In this document: piece by piece, positions 27,338 to 35,753 of the stretch
Layout of the letters: each line of letters begins with the position of its first letter
Numbering within the stretch: the first letter of the stretch is position 1
Notes under the pieces: generated by a model
Seen by the model: only the letters and a program-made list of their open reading frames with translations
Database searches by the model: none
What the model was told of the DNA's origin: nothing
Made by a program: the position numbers and the translations under genes
Origin: Candidatus Bathyarchaeota archaeon
GTDB lineage: Archaea; Thermoproteota; Bathyarchaeia; Bathyarchaeales; Bathycorpusculaceae
Length of the DNA stretch: 64,000 bases
Assembly: GCA_003151735.1 (NCBI GenBank)
Contig: PLYI01000054.1
Span: forward strand, 1-64,000
Direction of reading: 5' to 3'

Positions 27338-28183
27338 GTGAAAGCAATCGAAACAATCAATCTCTCGCATACCTATCCAGACGGTACCAAAGCCCTCGAT
27401 AACGTTAACTTCAGCCTAGAAAAAGGAAAAACCATAGCGATCCTCGGACCTAACGGCGCCGGCAAATCAACGTTGCTGCATCATTTTAACGGTTTGTTGA
27501 TGCCTACAAGCGGAACAGTCAAGGTTTTGGATAAAGAATTAACTAAACAAAATCTCGATGAAATCCGCCAAAAAGTTGGTTTAGTCTTCCAAGACCCCGA
27601 CGACCAACTCTTCGCCCGAACCGTTGCCCTTGACGTTGCTTTCGGACCAACCAACCTTAAACTGTCCAAAGCGGAAATTGCGCAACGGGTAAATTGGGCT
27701 ATAGAAGTCACCGAGCTAAAAGGCTTGGAAAACAAGTCACCTTCGAACCTTAGCGGGGGACAAAAAAGGCGTGCCTCCATCGCGGGGGTTTTGGCGATGA
27801 AGCCTGAAATCATAATATTAGATGAACCCATGTCGAATCTTGACCCGAAAACTTCGAGCAAGGTTCTAAATTTGCTAATGCAGCTCAACAAAGACTTGGG
27901 TTTAACGCTGGTAATAGCGACTCATGACGTTGATTTGGTGCCTCTGTTCGCTGACGAAATATGCATCTTGAACAAAGGACAAATCTTAATGCAAGGTCCA
28001 CCTAGAGAAATCTTCAGCAAAGCTGACCTTATCCGCAGCGTGGATCTTCGTCTTCCCCGCATAACACATCTCTTTGAAATCCTCAATAAAGAAGACAGCC
28101 TCCGCGGCGACAAACCATACCCTCTTACAATCGGGGAAGCCAGAAGAGAAATCCTTGAAATGATGGAAAACAAAAAAGAGTAA
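27338..28183 (+). CDS. cbiO: Cobalt ECF transporter ATPase CbiO
   Basis: A 281-residue ABC ATPase. Walker A GPNGAGKST is at residues 37-45, the Q-loop is in VFQDPDDQLF, the signature LSGGQKRR is near 139, Walker B is IIILDEPMSNLDP and the switch His is in IATHDVDL. The N-terminal A-loop Tyr (SHTYPDG) is present. It starts at GTG (27338) after GGAGAAAA. It completes the cbiM-Q-O cobalt importer. Confidence 0.94.
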   Translation: MKAIETINLSHTYPDGTKALDNVNFSLEKGKTIAILGPNGAGKSTLLHHFNGLLMPTSGTVKVLDKELTKQNLDEIRQKVGLVFQDPDDQLFARTVALDVAFGPTNLKLSKAEIAQRVNWAIEVTELKGLENKSPSNLSGGQKRRASIAGVLAMKPEIIILDEPMSNLDPKTSSKVLNLLMQLNKDLGLTLVIATHDVDLVPLFADEICILNKGQILMQGPPREIFSKADLIRSVDLRLPRITHLFEILNKEDSLRGDKPYPLTIGEARREILEMMENKKE

Positions 28184-28207
28184 TTGCCGCTCAGTTACAC
28201 GTAATTG

Positions 28208-28226
28208 TGTTAACATTTTGTTAACA
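28208..28226. promoter_or_regulatory. Twin palindrome operator upstream of vapBC
   Basis: TGTTAACA occurs twice, separated by TTT, directly upstream of an AT-rich TATA-like stretch (ATTTATATC, about 28231-28239) and 36 bases before the antitoxin ATG. Toxin-antitoxin operons are commonly self-repressed, so this is a likely VapB(C) operator. Confidence 0.55.
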
Positions 28227-28261
28227 AAAAATTTATATCGTTTGTTTACATGTTTGTTTGC

Positions 28262-28495
28262 ATGAGCGAAGTAATTGCAATAAGGGTTCCAAAAGAATTA
28301 AAAAAAGAATTCATAGAATTAAACCCTGATTATGCAGATGACCTAAGAGCCTATATTGAGAAAGAGGTAAAACGAAAAAAGTTACAGAAGACCTTAGAAA
28401 AAGTGGATAAGTTCAGGATTGAACTTGGCAAAAAAACTGGAGTAACTGCCTATTCAGCAGACATAATTAGAGAAGACCGCGACCATGGTCACTGA
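28262..28495 (+). CDS. vapB: VapB-type antitoxin
   Basis: A 77-residue protein when started at the ATG at 28262 (an upstream ATG at 28250 adds four unlikely residues). The start VIAIRVPKELKKEFIEL is a ribbon-helix-helix DNA-binding pattern. A long charged helix (YIEKEVKRKKLQKTLEKV) and a C-terminal tail that would wrap the toxin follow. The stop overlaps vapC by 11 bases. Confidence 0.8.
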   Translation: MSEVIAIRVPKELKKEFIELNPDYADDLRAYIEKEVKRKKLQKTLEKVDKFRIELGKKTGVTAYSADIIREDRDHGH

Positions 28496-28907
28496 AGTCG
28501 TTTTAGATTCATCGGTAATTATCGCTCTAGTTACCCTTGAAGACTATTCTGATTGGGCGAGAAAAAAAATATCAGAGCACACGTATTTCCACATTATAGA
28601 ATTAAATTATTACGAAGTCGCTAACGCCCTTAATTATAAACAATCCAAAAAATTTAGTGCAAAGGACGCTGAAGAAGCGTTGACCCAGGCCATAGAACTA
28701 ATGAATCTTTTTGGTGTACACAGTTTTGGCGAAGTTATTGTTGATGCGATGAATTTAGCTTTGGAGCTTGATATCGCTGTTTACGATGGTGCTTTTCTCT
28801 CGCTTGCGGACAAGCTGGATATTAGGTTATTGACTCTTGATATTAAACTCGCTAAGAAACTGGAAAAAACAAAGTATTTCGGACTTCTTGAATATCCAAC
28901 CAAGTGA
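28485..28907 (+). CDS. vapC: VapC-type PIN-domain toxin
   Basis: A 140-residue PIN ribonuclease. Acidic residues are in place: Asp in VVLDSSVIIAL, Glu in YEVANAL, Asp in YDGAFLSLA and Asp in LTLDIKLAK. It would cleave RNA when released from VapB. The pair looks intact, unlike the MNT/HepT module at 18 kb. It sits between cobalt uptake and the cobamide operon without obvious functional connection. Confidence 0.88.
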   Translation: MVTEVVLDSSVIIALVTLEDYSDWARKKISEHTYFHIIELNYYEVANALNYKQSKKFSAKDAEEALTQAIELMNLFGVHSFGEVIVDAMNLALELDIAVYDGAFLSLADKLDIRLLTLDIKLAKKLEKTKYFGLLEYPTK

Positions 28908-28941
28908 TCACTAAATATTAAGAAAAGAAGAAGCTTATTTC

Positions 28942-29673
28942 TTAGCTTGAAAAGTCATAGCCTCGGGCCGTAACCATTTTGCCGTTTACGACTTTGGTGG
29001 CTGAGTTGCCGACTACTATGGTGGTTACCATGTCGATTTCGCAGTTGAGCATGTCTTTGAGTGTGGTTATGGTGCAGTTTTCGCCTTCACGCCCTGCTTG
29101 CCTAACGATGCCCACTGGCGTTTTAGGGTTAATGTATTTGAGCATTATTTCGTAAGCCTTCGCCAACGGCTCAATGCGTCCTTGGCTTTGCGGATTATAG
29201 AGAACAATGGAAAAGTCTGCGGATGCAGCTGCTTCAAGTCGGCACTCAATTTTTTCCCAAGGAGTCAACAAATCACTTAAACTGATTACAGCGAAGTCAC
29301 TGACTAACGGCGCCCCAAGGATTGCGGATGCTGCGGTGGCCGCTGTGACTCCTGGAACAATCTCTACTGGCACGGGAGTTTTGTCTTTTGCTGCAACTTC
29401 CAAAACTACGCCTGCCATGCCATAGACACCTGGGTCTCCGCTGCTAACCATAACCACCCGTTTGCCCTCTTTGGCTTTGTCTACTGCAATTTGGGCACGT
29501 TCCACTTCTTTACCCATGGTACCAGAAACAACTTCAGCATCTTTTTTGACGATGGATTGGATAAGTTTAATGTATGTGCCGTAACCGACAACTACGTCGG
29601 CGGCTTCTATTTCACTTCGGGCTTTAGGCGTTAAATGTTCAAGGCTGCCAGGTCCTATGCCGACAACGCTTAT
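28942..29673 (-). CDS. cbiH: Precorrin-3B/cobalt-factor III C17-methyltransferase CbiH
   Basis: A SAM-dependent corrin methyltransferase that contracts the ring in the anaerobic route. The core begins ISVVGIGPGSLEHLT, with GYGTYIKLI, SSGDPGVYGMAG and VPGVTAATAASAILGAPL following. No ATG, GTG or TTG lies near the normal start. ATA at 29671-29673, four bases after GAGG, overlaps the cbiG stop as ATAA and gives a 243-residue protein of usual length. The next real ATG upstream (29772) adds 33 Ser/Thr/Gln-rich residues and a 103-base overlap with cbiG. Confidence 0.85.
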   Translation of the reverse strand: MSVVGIGPGSLEHLTPKARSEIEAADVVVGYGTYIKLIQSIVKKDAEVVSGTMGKEVERAQIAVDKAKEGKRVVMVSSGDPGVYGMAGVVLEVAAKDKTPVPVEIVPGVTAATAASAILGAPLVSDFAVISLSDLLTPWEKIECRLEAAASADFSIVLYNPQSQGRIEPLAKAYEIMLKYINPKTPVGIVRQAGREGENCTITTLKDMLNCEIDMVTTIVVGNSATKVVNGKMVTARGYDFSS

Positions 29674-30755
29674 TCGCCCTCGGCTATTGCCACTGTTACT
29701 CCGTTGAGTTTGGTTTTCTTGAGTAGTAGTTTTGAGTTTTTTCCCGCTGCTATTAATGCTGCTCGTTCGCATACTCCTCCGACACCGATTTTTTTCTGAA
29801 CCATCGCTGAGTCAGGCGACAGATCCACATGATTTAGAGAACGAAGTGCATCGACACTTAAAAACTCAAGCGGAGCACCCAACTGCGCCACGGCTTCCAC
29901 CATGGGTTTAGATGTTTTTTTGATGTCGACTGTGGCGAAGTGGTTAATACGCTCCAAAGGAACATGAACACGCTCCAAAGCCTTATTCACAGCTTCAATC
30001 ATGCTATCAGCAGTTGACTCTTTTCTTGCACCTAGCCCCACGACTATGTTTTTGGTTTTTAAGATAGTGAATGGAGTAATGAACTTGGCTATCGATAGGG
30101 GTTCTTGAGTGATTATTATGCCTGCATCGTATTGATTGATTATTTCTAATGATTGCATGCCGTTTTCTGCTTTTTTAATTTCATAGCAGCTAATCGCATC
30201 TGCTGGGATTTTTACGTCCCCGATTAAAACGACAATCACTCGGTCATCGTTCACAATGGCAGCGTTCACCGCAACGAGGCTTTCGGGGTTTTGGATAGTT
30301 AAATGCATGGTTTTTGCGAGTTCATCAACGCTCATTTTTCCAGTGACATCTGAAGCGGTAGTGATTACGGGGGTTGCCTCTATGCCCTTAGCAATTGTTC
30401 TTGCTAACTCGTTTGCGCCGCCATAATGCCCTGAGAGGAGACTGATGACGAACTTGCCAGTGGCATCAACGCCGACAACTGCTGGATCAGTTAGTTTGCT
30501 TTCAAGGAGTGGGGCAACTGAGCGGATAACAATACCTATTGCCATAACTGCGACTAAGGCGTCGACCGCGCTATAAGTGTCTCTGATGAAGTCAGCAAAT
30601 TTTTTGTCTAAGGGAACAACGCCGTTTTGACTGTATTTTTTGGGTGCATAAACCGTCGAGTTCAAGCCAGCTTTATCTAAGGCTTCCTTAATTTTAAGCG
30701 CGGTCTCTACGCCACGCCTCGTAATTGCAACAACAGCTATGCCCTTTGCATACAT
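29670..30755 (-). CDS. cbiG: Cobalt-precorrin-5A hydrolase CbiG
   Basis: A 361-residue enzyme that opens the lactone ring of cobalt-precorrin-5A and releases acetaldehyde. The N-terminal domain contains AVMAIGIVIRSVAPLLESK, VGVDATGKFVISLLSGHYGG and ANELA, and the C-terminal CobE-like domain has VVGLGARKESTADSM and GVGGVCERAAL. It follows cbiF by two bases. Its 3' end overlaps cbiH. Confidence 0.92.
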   Translation of the reverse strand: MYAKGIAVVAITRRGVETALKIKEALDKAGLNSTVYAPKKYSQNGVVPLDKKFADFIRDTYSAVDALVAVMAIGIVIRSVAPLLESKLTDPAVVGVDATGKFVISLLSGHYGGANELARTIAKGIEATPVITTASDVTGKMSVDELAKTMHLTIQNPESLVAVNAAIVNDDRVIVVLIGDVKIPADAISCYEIKKAENGMQSLEIINQYDAGIIITQEPLSIAKFITPFTILKTKNIVVGLGARKESTADSMIEAVNKALERVHVPLERINHFATVDIKKTSKPMVEAVAQLGAPLEFLSVDALRSLNHVDLSPDSAMVQKKIGVGGVCERAALIAAGKNSKLLLKKTKLNGVTVAIAEGE

Positions 30756-30757
30756 CC

Positions 30758-31519
30758 TTATTCGCCTTTACGGAACCCCGTGGTGAATTTGGGGTCATAG
30801 AGCTTTGATAAATCGTACGCTTGGGGGTCAAGGACTTTTCCCACAAAAATCAGTGCAGTCTCAGTTATTCCTGCAGCTTTGACTTTTGCATCGATGTCGG
30901 CTAAGGTGCCTTTAACGATTTTTTGCTCTGGCCACGTTGCTTTGTAAACTACTTGGCAAGGAGTATCTTTAGGGTAACCGCCTTTCTGGAGATCTTCCAC
31001 GACGCGGGCGATGTGTGGGGTTCCAAGGAAAATGACCATGGTTGCTTGATGCACGGCTAATTTGCGTATGCTTTCGGCTTCAGGTACGGGTGTTCTGCCT
31101 TCAGGGCGGGTGATAATGACTGTTTGGGAGAGGTTTGGAAGGGTTAATTCGCGGTTTAACGCCGCTGCACCGCCGAGGAGGCAGCTGACGCCTGGAATAC
31201 GGAAGTATTCGATGCCTTCCTTGTCCAGAGCAGTCATTACCTCTTGGATGGCACCGTAGAAACTTGGGTCACCGTCATGGACACGTGCTACAAGCTTCCC
31301 TGCCTTGACGCCTTCCACTATAACTTTAAGCATTTCGGGGAGGCCCATTTTGGCGCTGTCGTGCAGTTCCACTCCTTTTTTACAATACGTTAGGTACTCG
31401 GGGTTGAGCAGACTGCCTGCGTAGATAACTACGTCGGCTTGTTCAAGCCATTTCTTGCCTTTAAGAGTGATAAGTTCAGGGTCTCCGGGGCCTGCACCAA
31501 TGAAGACAACTTTTTTTAT
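30758..31519 (-). CDS. cbiF: Cobalt-precorrin-4 C11-methyltransferase CbiF
   Basis: The frame reads KKVVFIGAGPGDPELITLKG, then ADVVIYAGSLLNPEYL, VHDGDPSFYGAIQE and PGVSCLLGGAAALNRELTLP, the full CbiF/CobM pattern. The first ATG in frame (31372) would delete the essential GAGPGD loop. Upstream of KKVVF only GCC and ATA separate the frame from a stop. Starting at ATA (31517-31519) gives 253 residues, the usual size, and overlaps the cbiL stop as ATAA. If the A7 run at 31511-31517 were really A6, a GTG would serve. Confidence 0.88.
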   Translation of the reverse strand: MKKVVFIGAGPGDPELITLKGKKWLEQADVVIYAGSLLNPEYLTYCKKGVELHDSAKMGLPEMLKVIVEGVKAGKLVARVHDGDPSFYGAIQEVMTALDKEGIEYFRIPGVSCLLGGAAALNRELTLPNLSQTVIITRPEGRTPVPEAESIRKLAVHQATMVIFLGTPHIARVVEDLQKGGYPKDTPCQVVYKATWPEQKIVKGTLADIDAKVKAAGITETALIFVGKVLDPQAYDLSKLYDPKFTTGFRKGE

Positions 31520-32298
31520 GGCTTAACACCGTTACCGTTTTGTTTCCAATGAATAGGAACCTGACTTTTCTTAACGACCGCTACTGAAAAGTAATCTTCA
31601 GTAATATCCCAATCCTTCACATCGCCTAGTTTTCCGACAAGAACTTTTTCTTCAGGCAAAGAACACCGCTTGACTAGGGCGATAGTTGAGTTTTTAGTAA
31701 AGCCCGCTTTCAAAAGAATTGGAAGGAACTCCTTAATGTGAAAAGCGCACTTCATGAATACCAAGTTATCTGCATGGTTAGCTGCATCTTCGATGTGGGC
31801 AGGGTCAAGGTCGGATGGGATAATTGTTACCACTTCCTCTTTTTCTGCCAAAGGCAATTTAGCGCTTGCCGCAGCAGCAGTTACCGAAGTTACACCCGGT
31901 ATGATTTCAAGTTCGATTTCAGGGTATGTTTCCTTAACGCATTCGTAAAGATAAAGGAAAGTACTGTAAAGCATGGGGTCGCCCAAAGTGATAAAGGCAA
32001 CATCGCCCTTTTTGGCCTTTTCAGCCACAATCGCTGCATTTTCCACCCAAAGTTTTCGGTTGTTCAGTTCGTTTTTGGTCATTGGGAAAACTAGTTCAAG
32101 AACCTCCGCAGGTTTCTCTCGTTCAGCCAAGATTTGCTCAACCATGCGCAAAGCCATGCTGGGCCTATTTGCATGAGATTTCGGGACAAAGATAACGTCT
32201 ACTGCCTTGAGGGCTTTTACTGCTTTTATCGTGATGAGTTCTGGGTCGCCGGGACCAACGCCTATGCCTATGAATGTTCCGACCAAATCGTTTTTCAC
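31516..32298 (-). CDS. cbiL: Cobalt-factor II C20-methyltransferase CbiL
   Basis: A 260-residue tetrapyrrole methyltransferase. The start GTFIGIGVGPGDPELITIKA, then VIFVPKSHANRPSMAL, FITLGDPMLYSTFLYLYE and IPGVTSVTAAAASAKLPLA are diagnostic of CbiL/CobI. It acts early, adding the C20 methyl group to cobalt-sirohydrochlorin. It is preceded directly by cbiT (no gap) and its stop lies in the proposed ATAA junction with cbiF. Confidence 0.92.
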   Translation of the reverse strand: MKNDLVGTFIGIGVGPGDPELITIKAVKALKAVDVIFVPKSHANRPSMALRMVEQILAEREKPAEVLELVFPMTKNELNNRKLWVENAAIVAEKAKKGDVAFITLGDPMLYSTFLYLYECVKETYPEIELEIIPGVTSVTAAAASAKLPLAEKEEVVTIIPSDLDPAHIEDAANHADNLVFMKCAFHIKEFLPILLKAGFTKNSTIALVKRCSLPEEKVLVGKLGDVKDWDITEDYFSVAVVKKSQVPIHWKQNGNGVKP

Positions 32299-32904
32299 CT
32301 AAAGTTTCGTCGCTGAGACTATCGTTATTGGGTTTCTTGCCATCATCATAGTTCCGCTGTTTATTTGTTTTCCCTTCGCAACTGAAATATGTGCAATGTC
32401 GATATCTTTGAATCCGAGCTCTTTAAGTTCAGCTATCGCTAGAGTTGCGGTTTCCAAGAGAATTGCGTTGACAACTATTCTGCCGTTGGGTTTTAGTTTG
32501 CTACTTGCGATTTGAAGTATTGCTCTAAGATAGCCGCCACCGCCACCAACTATGATGGCGTCAGCGTTTGGAAGGGTAAGCAGGGCTTGAGGTGCTTTAC
32601 CGCTGGCAATGGAGACGTTGCCTTTAACGCCGAATTTTTCGACGTTGCTGGTTGTTAGTTTGATTGCTGCTTCGTCCTCGTCGATGGCGTAGACCTTTCC
32701 TTTTGGGGCGACTTGCAATGCAGCCTCGACTGTTAAACCGCCCGTGCCGCAGCCAACGTCGATTACAGTGTCTCCTTCGCGCAAACGAGCTTTGGAGATT
32801 GTGACAACTCTGATTTCTTCTTTGGTTGGACCAGGAACCTCATCGCTTTGGTTGAACATCTCGTCTGGGATTCCAGGTGTTTTGTAAACCCATTCTTTTG
32901 CCAT
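32299..32904 (-). CDS. cbiT: Cobalt-precorrin-6B C15-methyltransferase/decarboxylase subunit CbiT
   Basis: A 201-residue class I methyltransferase. The opening GIPDEMFNQSDEVPGPTKEE is the CbiT/CobL signature, followed by motif I VIDVGCGTGGLTVEAA and the glycine-rich loop IVGGGGGYLRAIL. It methylates C15 and decarboxylates the C12 acetate side chain together with CbiE, its upstream neighbour 20 bases away. Confidence 0.92.
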   Translation of the reverse strand: MAKEWVYKTPGIPDEMFNQSDEVPGPTKEEIRVVTISKARLREGDTVIDVGCGTGGLTVEAALQVAPKGKVYAIDEDEAAIKLTTSNVEKFGVKGNVSIASGKAPQALLTLPNADAIIVGGGGGYLRAILQIASSKLKPNGRIVVNAILLETATLAIAELKELGFKDIDIAHISVAKGKQINSGTMMMARNPITIVSATKL

Positions 32905-32924
32905 TCGTTTTCAACTTATGTTAG

Positions 32925-33584
32925 TTAATTGGCTTGCTTGATAACCATTACGCATAGCGAGCCAAAACCTTGCCCAACAACCTTTCCAAGGGTGGTCGCT
33001 GTAACTTTTTCGTTTTCAAGAGTTATGTTCTCGCAGATGTACACGGGCGTTTCCTTGTCTGTATCCAGCTCGATGAGGAAGCTGGCGATGTCTTTTGGTG
33101 TGAAACCCCGCGAGTTAGGCAAAAGCAGAATCGTACGACCGCATTTAACAGCGGAAATCAACTTCTCTCTTTGCTCATCTGAAACCTCGTCGTGAAAAGT
33201 AAATAGACGTGCATTGTCCCAGCTAATGTTTAAATGTGCGGCGCATGCTTGAATCGAGCTTACCCCGGGAACAACGTGGATTTCAGAGGCATTGAACAAG
33301 CCGCTTTCCAGCACCGTATGCAGTAATCCCGAAAATCCCGGGTCGCCTGTGGAGAGCAAAGCCACGCTTTTTCCTTTTTTGAATGATTCCGCTGCATGTT
33401 TGAGGGATTCGTAGAGGTTCTTAGCGGTTAAAACTATCTTTTCCCCTTTAACTTCAGAAGTGAACAGGTCGAGGCTTCTTTGAGCTCCAATAACAACGTC
33501 GGCTTGCGTCACAGCTTTTCTTGCGGCTGGCGTAACGTAGTCTGCTGAACCTGGTCCGACGCCGATTATGTTAAGTTTAGCCAA
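32925..33584 (-). CDS. cbiE: Cobalt-precorrin-7 C5-methyltransferase CbiE
   Basis: A 219-residue tetrapyrrole methyltransferase opening NIIGVGPGSADYVTPAAR, with VIGAQRSLDLF, LLSTGDPGFSGLLHTVL and VPGVSSIQACAAHLNISWDN, typical of CbiE. It overlaps the cbiD end by 19 bases, so coupling is likely. Confidence 0.92.
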   Translation of the reverse strand: MAKLNIIGVGPGSADYVTPAARKAVTQADVVIGAQRSLDLFTSEVKGEKIVLTAKNLYESLKHAAESFKKGKSVALLSTGDPGFSGLLHTVLESGLFNASEIHVVPGVSSIQACAAHLNISWDNARLFTFHDEVSDEQREKLISAVKCGRTILLLPNSRGFTPKDIASFLIELDTDKETPVYICENITLENEKVTATTLGKVVGQGFGSLCVMVIKQAN

Positions 33585-34666
33585 GGCTTATTGCACCTAG
33601 CGTTCTCGTCCATTCCGAGAACCTTGCCATCCATCGCTACGATTACGACGCTTATCTTTATCTTATTTTCTACTCGGTCGCTTACTCGCTGGTGAACTCG
33701 TATCGCGATGCGGTCGTAAGCAGCCTCCAACAAACCGACCTGCCTTAGGATTTCTGAGGCTTCATCGGAAGTGTTAGCGGCTAAAAGTGCGTTGATGGTT
33801 TTGGTGTCGGCTCCCACGGCGCCAGCGTAGGATGCGATGACTTCGTTGCGTGCGTCCCCAACCTTATGATGGGTGTTGAAGATGTTCGCTGCCAACTTTA
33901 CCAGTTTGCCCGAGTGACCTAGAAGGATGATTTCTTTGACGCCTTTTTCAACGGCTTTGTCAAGCATGTAACCGACAAAATCGCCGGTTTGAACGATTGC
34001 GTCTTCAGGAACCCCGAACTGTTGCTTTGCGATTCGTTCTCCAATGTTTCCTGGAACAAATAAAATGCGTTTGTAACCTCTTGCGATGGCGACGTCGATT
34101 TGGGGAACCAGCGAACGGCGGCACGCTTCCAAAGACAACGGCTTAACGACGCCTGTTGTCCCCAAAATAGAGACGCCTCCGACTATTCCCAGCTTTGCAT
34201 TCATAGTTTTCTTGGCGATGTTTGCTCCTTCAGGCGCGCTAATCATGACTTCAACTCCCTTGCCAGCGGGCAGCACTTCTTTGACGGCTTCAGTTATCAT
34301 GCTTTTTGGCACTGGATTTATTGCGCCTTCGCCGATGGAAACTTGCAAGCCTGGTTTGGTGATTTTGCCTATTCCTACGCCGCTTTTTATGGTGATTTTG
34401 CCATCGTCTGTTAATTTTACGGTGGCGGTGATTTCCATTTTGTCTGTTACATCGATGTCTTGTCCAGCATCTTTGACGACGATTGCTTCTGCTGTGTCGG
34501 CGGTGAGTTTTCTGCTGGATTTCACTGATACTTCAAATCGCAGGCCAATCGGGGTTGGGATCACAACTCGGTCAACAGGCTCTTTCACAATGGCGATTAC
34601 TGCTGCTTTTGCAGCTGCCGCAGCCGTTGCACCTGTTGTTATTCCGTATTTTAGAAAACGTGCCAT
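33566..34666 (-). CDS. cbiD: Cobalt-precorrin-5B C1-methyltransferase CbiD
   Basis: A 366-residue protein with the CbiD start KYGITTGATAAAAAKAAV, the central GIVGGVSILGTTGVVKPLS and the later VQTGDFVGYMLDKAVEKGV, then KEIILLGHSGKLVKLAA. It adds the C1 methyl group in the anaerobic route. Its presence, with cbiG and cbiX, shows that the route is the early-cobalt, oxygen-independent one. Confidence 0.93.
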   Translation of the reverse strand: MARFLKYGITTGATAAAAAKAAVIAIVKEPVDRVVIPTPIGLRFEVSVKSSRKLTADTAEAIVVKDAGQDIDVTDKMEITATVKLTDDGKITIKSGVGIGKITKPGLQVSIGEGAINPVPKSMITEAVKEVLPAGKGVEVMISAPEGANIAKKTMNAKLGIVGGVSILGTTGVVKPLSLEACRRSLVPQIDVAIARGYKRILFVPGNIGERIAKQQFGVPEDAIVQTGDFVGYMLDKAVEKGVKEIILLGHSGKLVKLAANIFNTHHKVGDARNEVIASYAGAVGADTKTINALLAANTSDEASEILRQVGLLEAAYDRIAIRVHQRVSDRVENKIKISVVIVAMDGKVLGMDENARCNKPWLNLT

Positions 34667-34678
34667 CCATATGCCACC

Positions 34679-35752
34679 TTAGCCGTAGCGTTTTCCTTCA
34701 GCCATCGAAAGCAAGGCGTTGAAAACGGCGACTGCAATGGTACTTCCGCCTTTGCGGCCTCTTGTAATTACGTATGGAATTGGGAGTTTTGCGACGATTT
34801 CTTTGGATTCCGCTGCGCCTACAAATCCCACTGGCACGGCAACAATTAAGGCTGGTTTTACTTTGCCCTTTTTGATTTGGTCTGCCAACTCGAAGGCTGC
34901 TGTTGGTGCGTTTCCGATGAGTATGATGGCGCCGTCTAAGCCGTCTTTTATTGCGAGGCGCATGGCGGCTGCCGAACGCGTCAAAGATTCGGCTTTTGCA
35001 AGTTCCATAGTGCGGGTGTCATTCATGTAAGTGTAGATTCTGCTGCCGAATTTTTTGAGGCGTGCATCATTTATGCCTGCCTTAACCATTTTGACGTCGG
35101 TAACTACTTTGGCGCCTGCCTTAATCGCTGCCACACCTGCGGCAACAGCGTCGTCGCTGATTACCAGCAGTTTAGCGAACTCTGGGTCCGCGGTTGTGTG
35201 AACAACACGTTCGACGAGGGGAACCTTGTCTTTAGGCAATTTAGCTAAATCTGCGCCGATGGCTTCTCGGATAAGCATCATGCTTTTATCAACGATTTTT
35301 CCCGCCTCAGCAACAGAGTAGGCATCAACAACTTCAGTGTCTTTCTTAACTTGTTGCCCCAACGCTTTGAGGGCTTTCTCTTCCAGGATGTCGGCTATGC
35401 GTTCGTCGCTACCTATGGGTTCGCCGTAAACCAGCTCTATTCCAAGTGCCTTGAGGTGGGGTTGTTTTTCTTTTACGCCAATCAATTCAGGAATCTCTTG
35501 CGTAGTATGAACGCCGGGAGATAGAAAAGCTGGAACCAAAACGATCTTAGACACGACCTTCTTTGCCATAGCATCAATCGCCTCGGCAATAGTGGGGGTG
35601 TCTCTTATCATGAAAGCGATTTCGACGGTCTTGAATTTACTGCGGGTACGTAAAATGTCAGCTAACTTTTCGAGGTTTTCACGGTTATGGGGCAGTTTAC
35701 TTCCATGCCCAATCAAAATTAAGCCAACCTTATCCAACGCTGCTTTTACCAA
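34679..35752 (-). CDS. cbiX-cbiC: CbiX-CbiC fusion: sirohydrochlorin cobaltochelatase and cobalt-precorrin-8 methylmutase
   Basis: Residues 1-125 are a small CbiX-type chelatase (GLILIGHGSKLPHNRENLEK, with the second metal His in SPGVHTTQEIPEL). Residues about 150-357 are CbiC (YSVAEAGKIVDKSMMLIREA, catalytic His in ERVVHTTADPEF, IGNAPTAAFEL, VGFVGAAESKE). One polypeptide thus performs cobalt insertion and the last ring-methyl migration. The TTG at 35752, eight bases after GAGGAG and one base after the hemA stop, is a better start than ATGs further upstream, which lie inside hemA. Confidence 0.9.
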   Translation of the reverse strand: MVKAALDKVGLILIGHGSKLPHNRENLEKLADILRTRSKFKTVEIAFMIRDTPTIAEAIDAMAKKVVSKIVLVPAFLSPGVHTTQEIPELIGVKEKQPHLKALGIELVYGEPIGSDERIADILEEKALKALGQQVKKDTEVVDAYSVAEAGKIVDKSMMLIREAIGADLAKLPKDKVPLVERVVHTTADPEFAKLLVISDDAVAAGVAAIKAGAKVVTDVKMVKAGINDARLKKFGSRIYTYMNDTRTMELAKAESLTRSAAAMRLAIKDGLDGAIILIGNAPTAAFELADQIKKGKVKPALIVAVPVGFVGAAESKEIVAKLPIPYVITRGRKGGSTIAVAVFNALLSMAEGKRYG

Positions 35753-35753
35753 G

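Noticed and set aside
27481-27891. 136-codon minus-strand ORF
   Set aside because: It is antisense to cbiO, whose ABC motifs are unambiguous.
34086-34682. 198-codon plus-strand ORF
   Set aside because: It is the exact antisense of cbiD, Pro/Thr/Ser-rich, with no family pattern.
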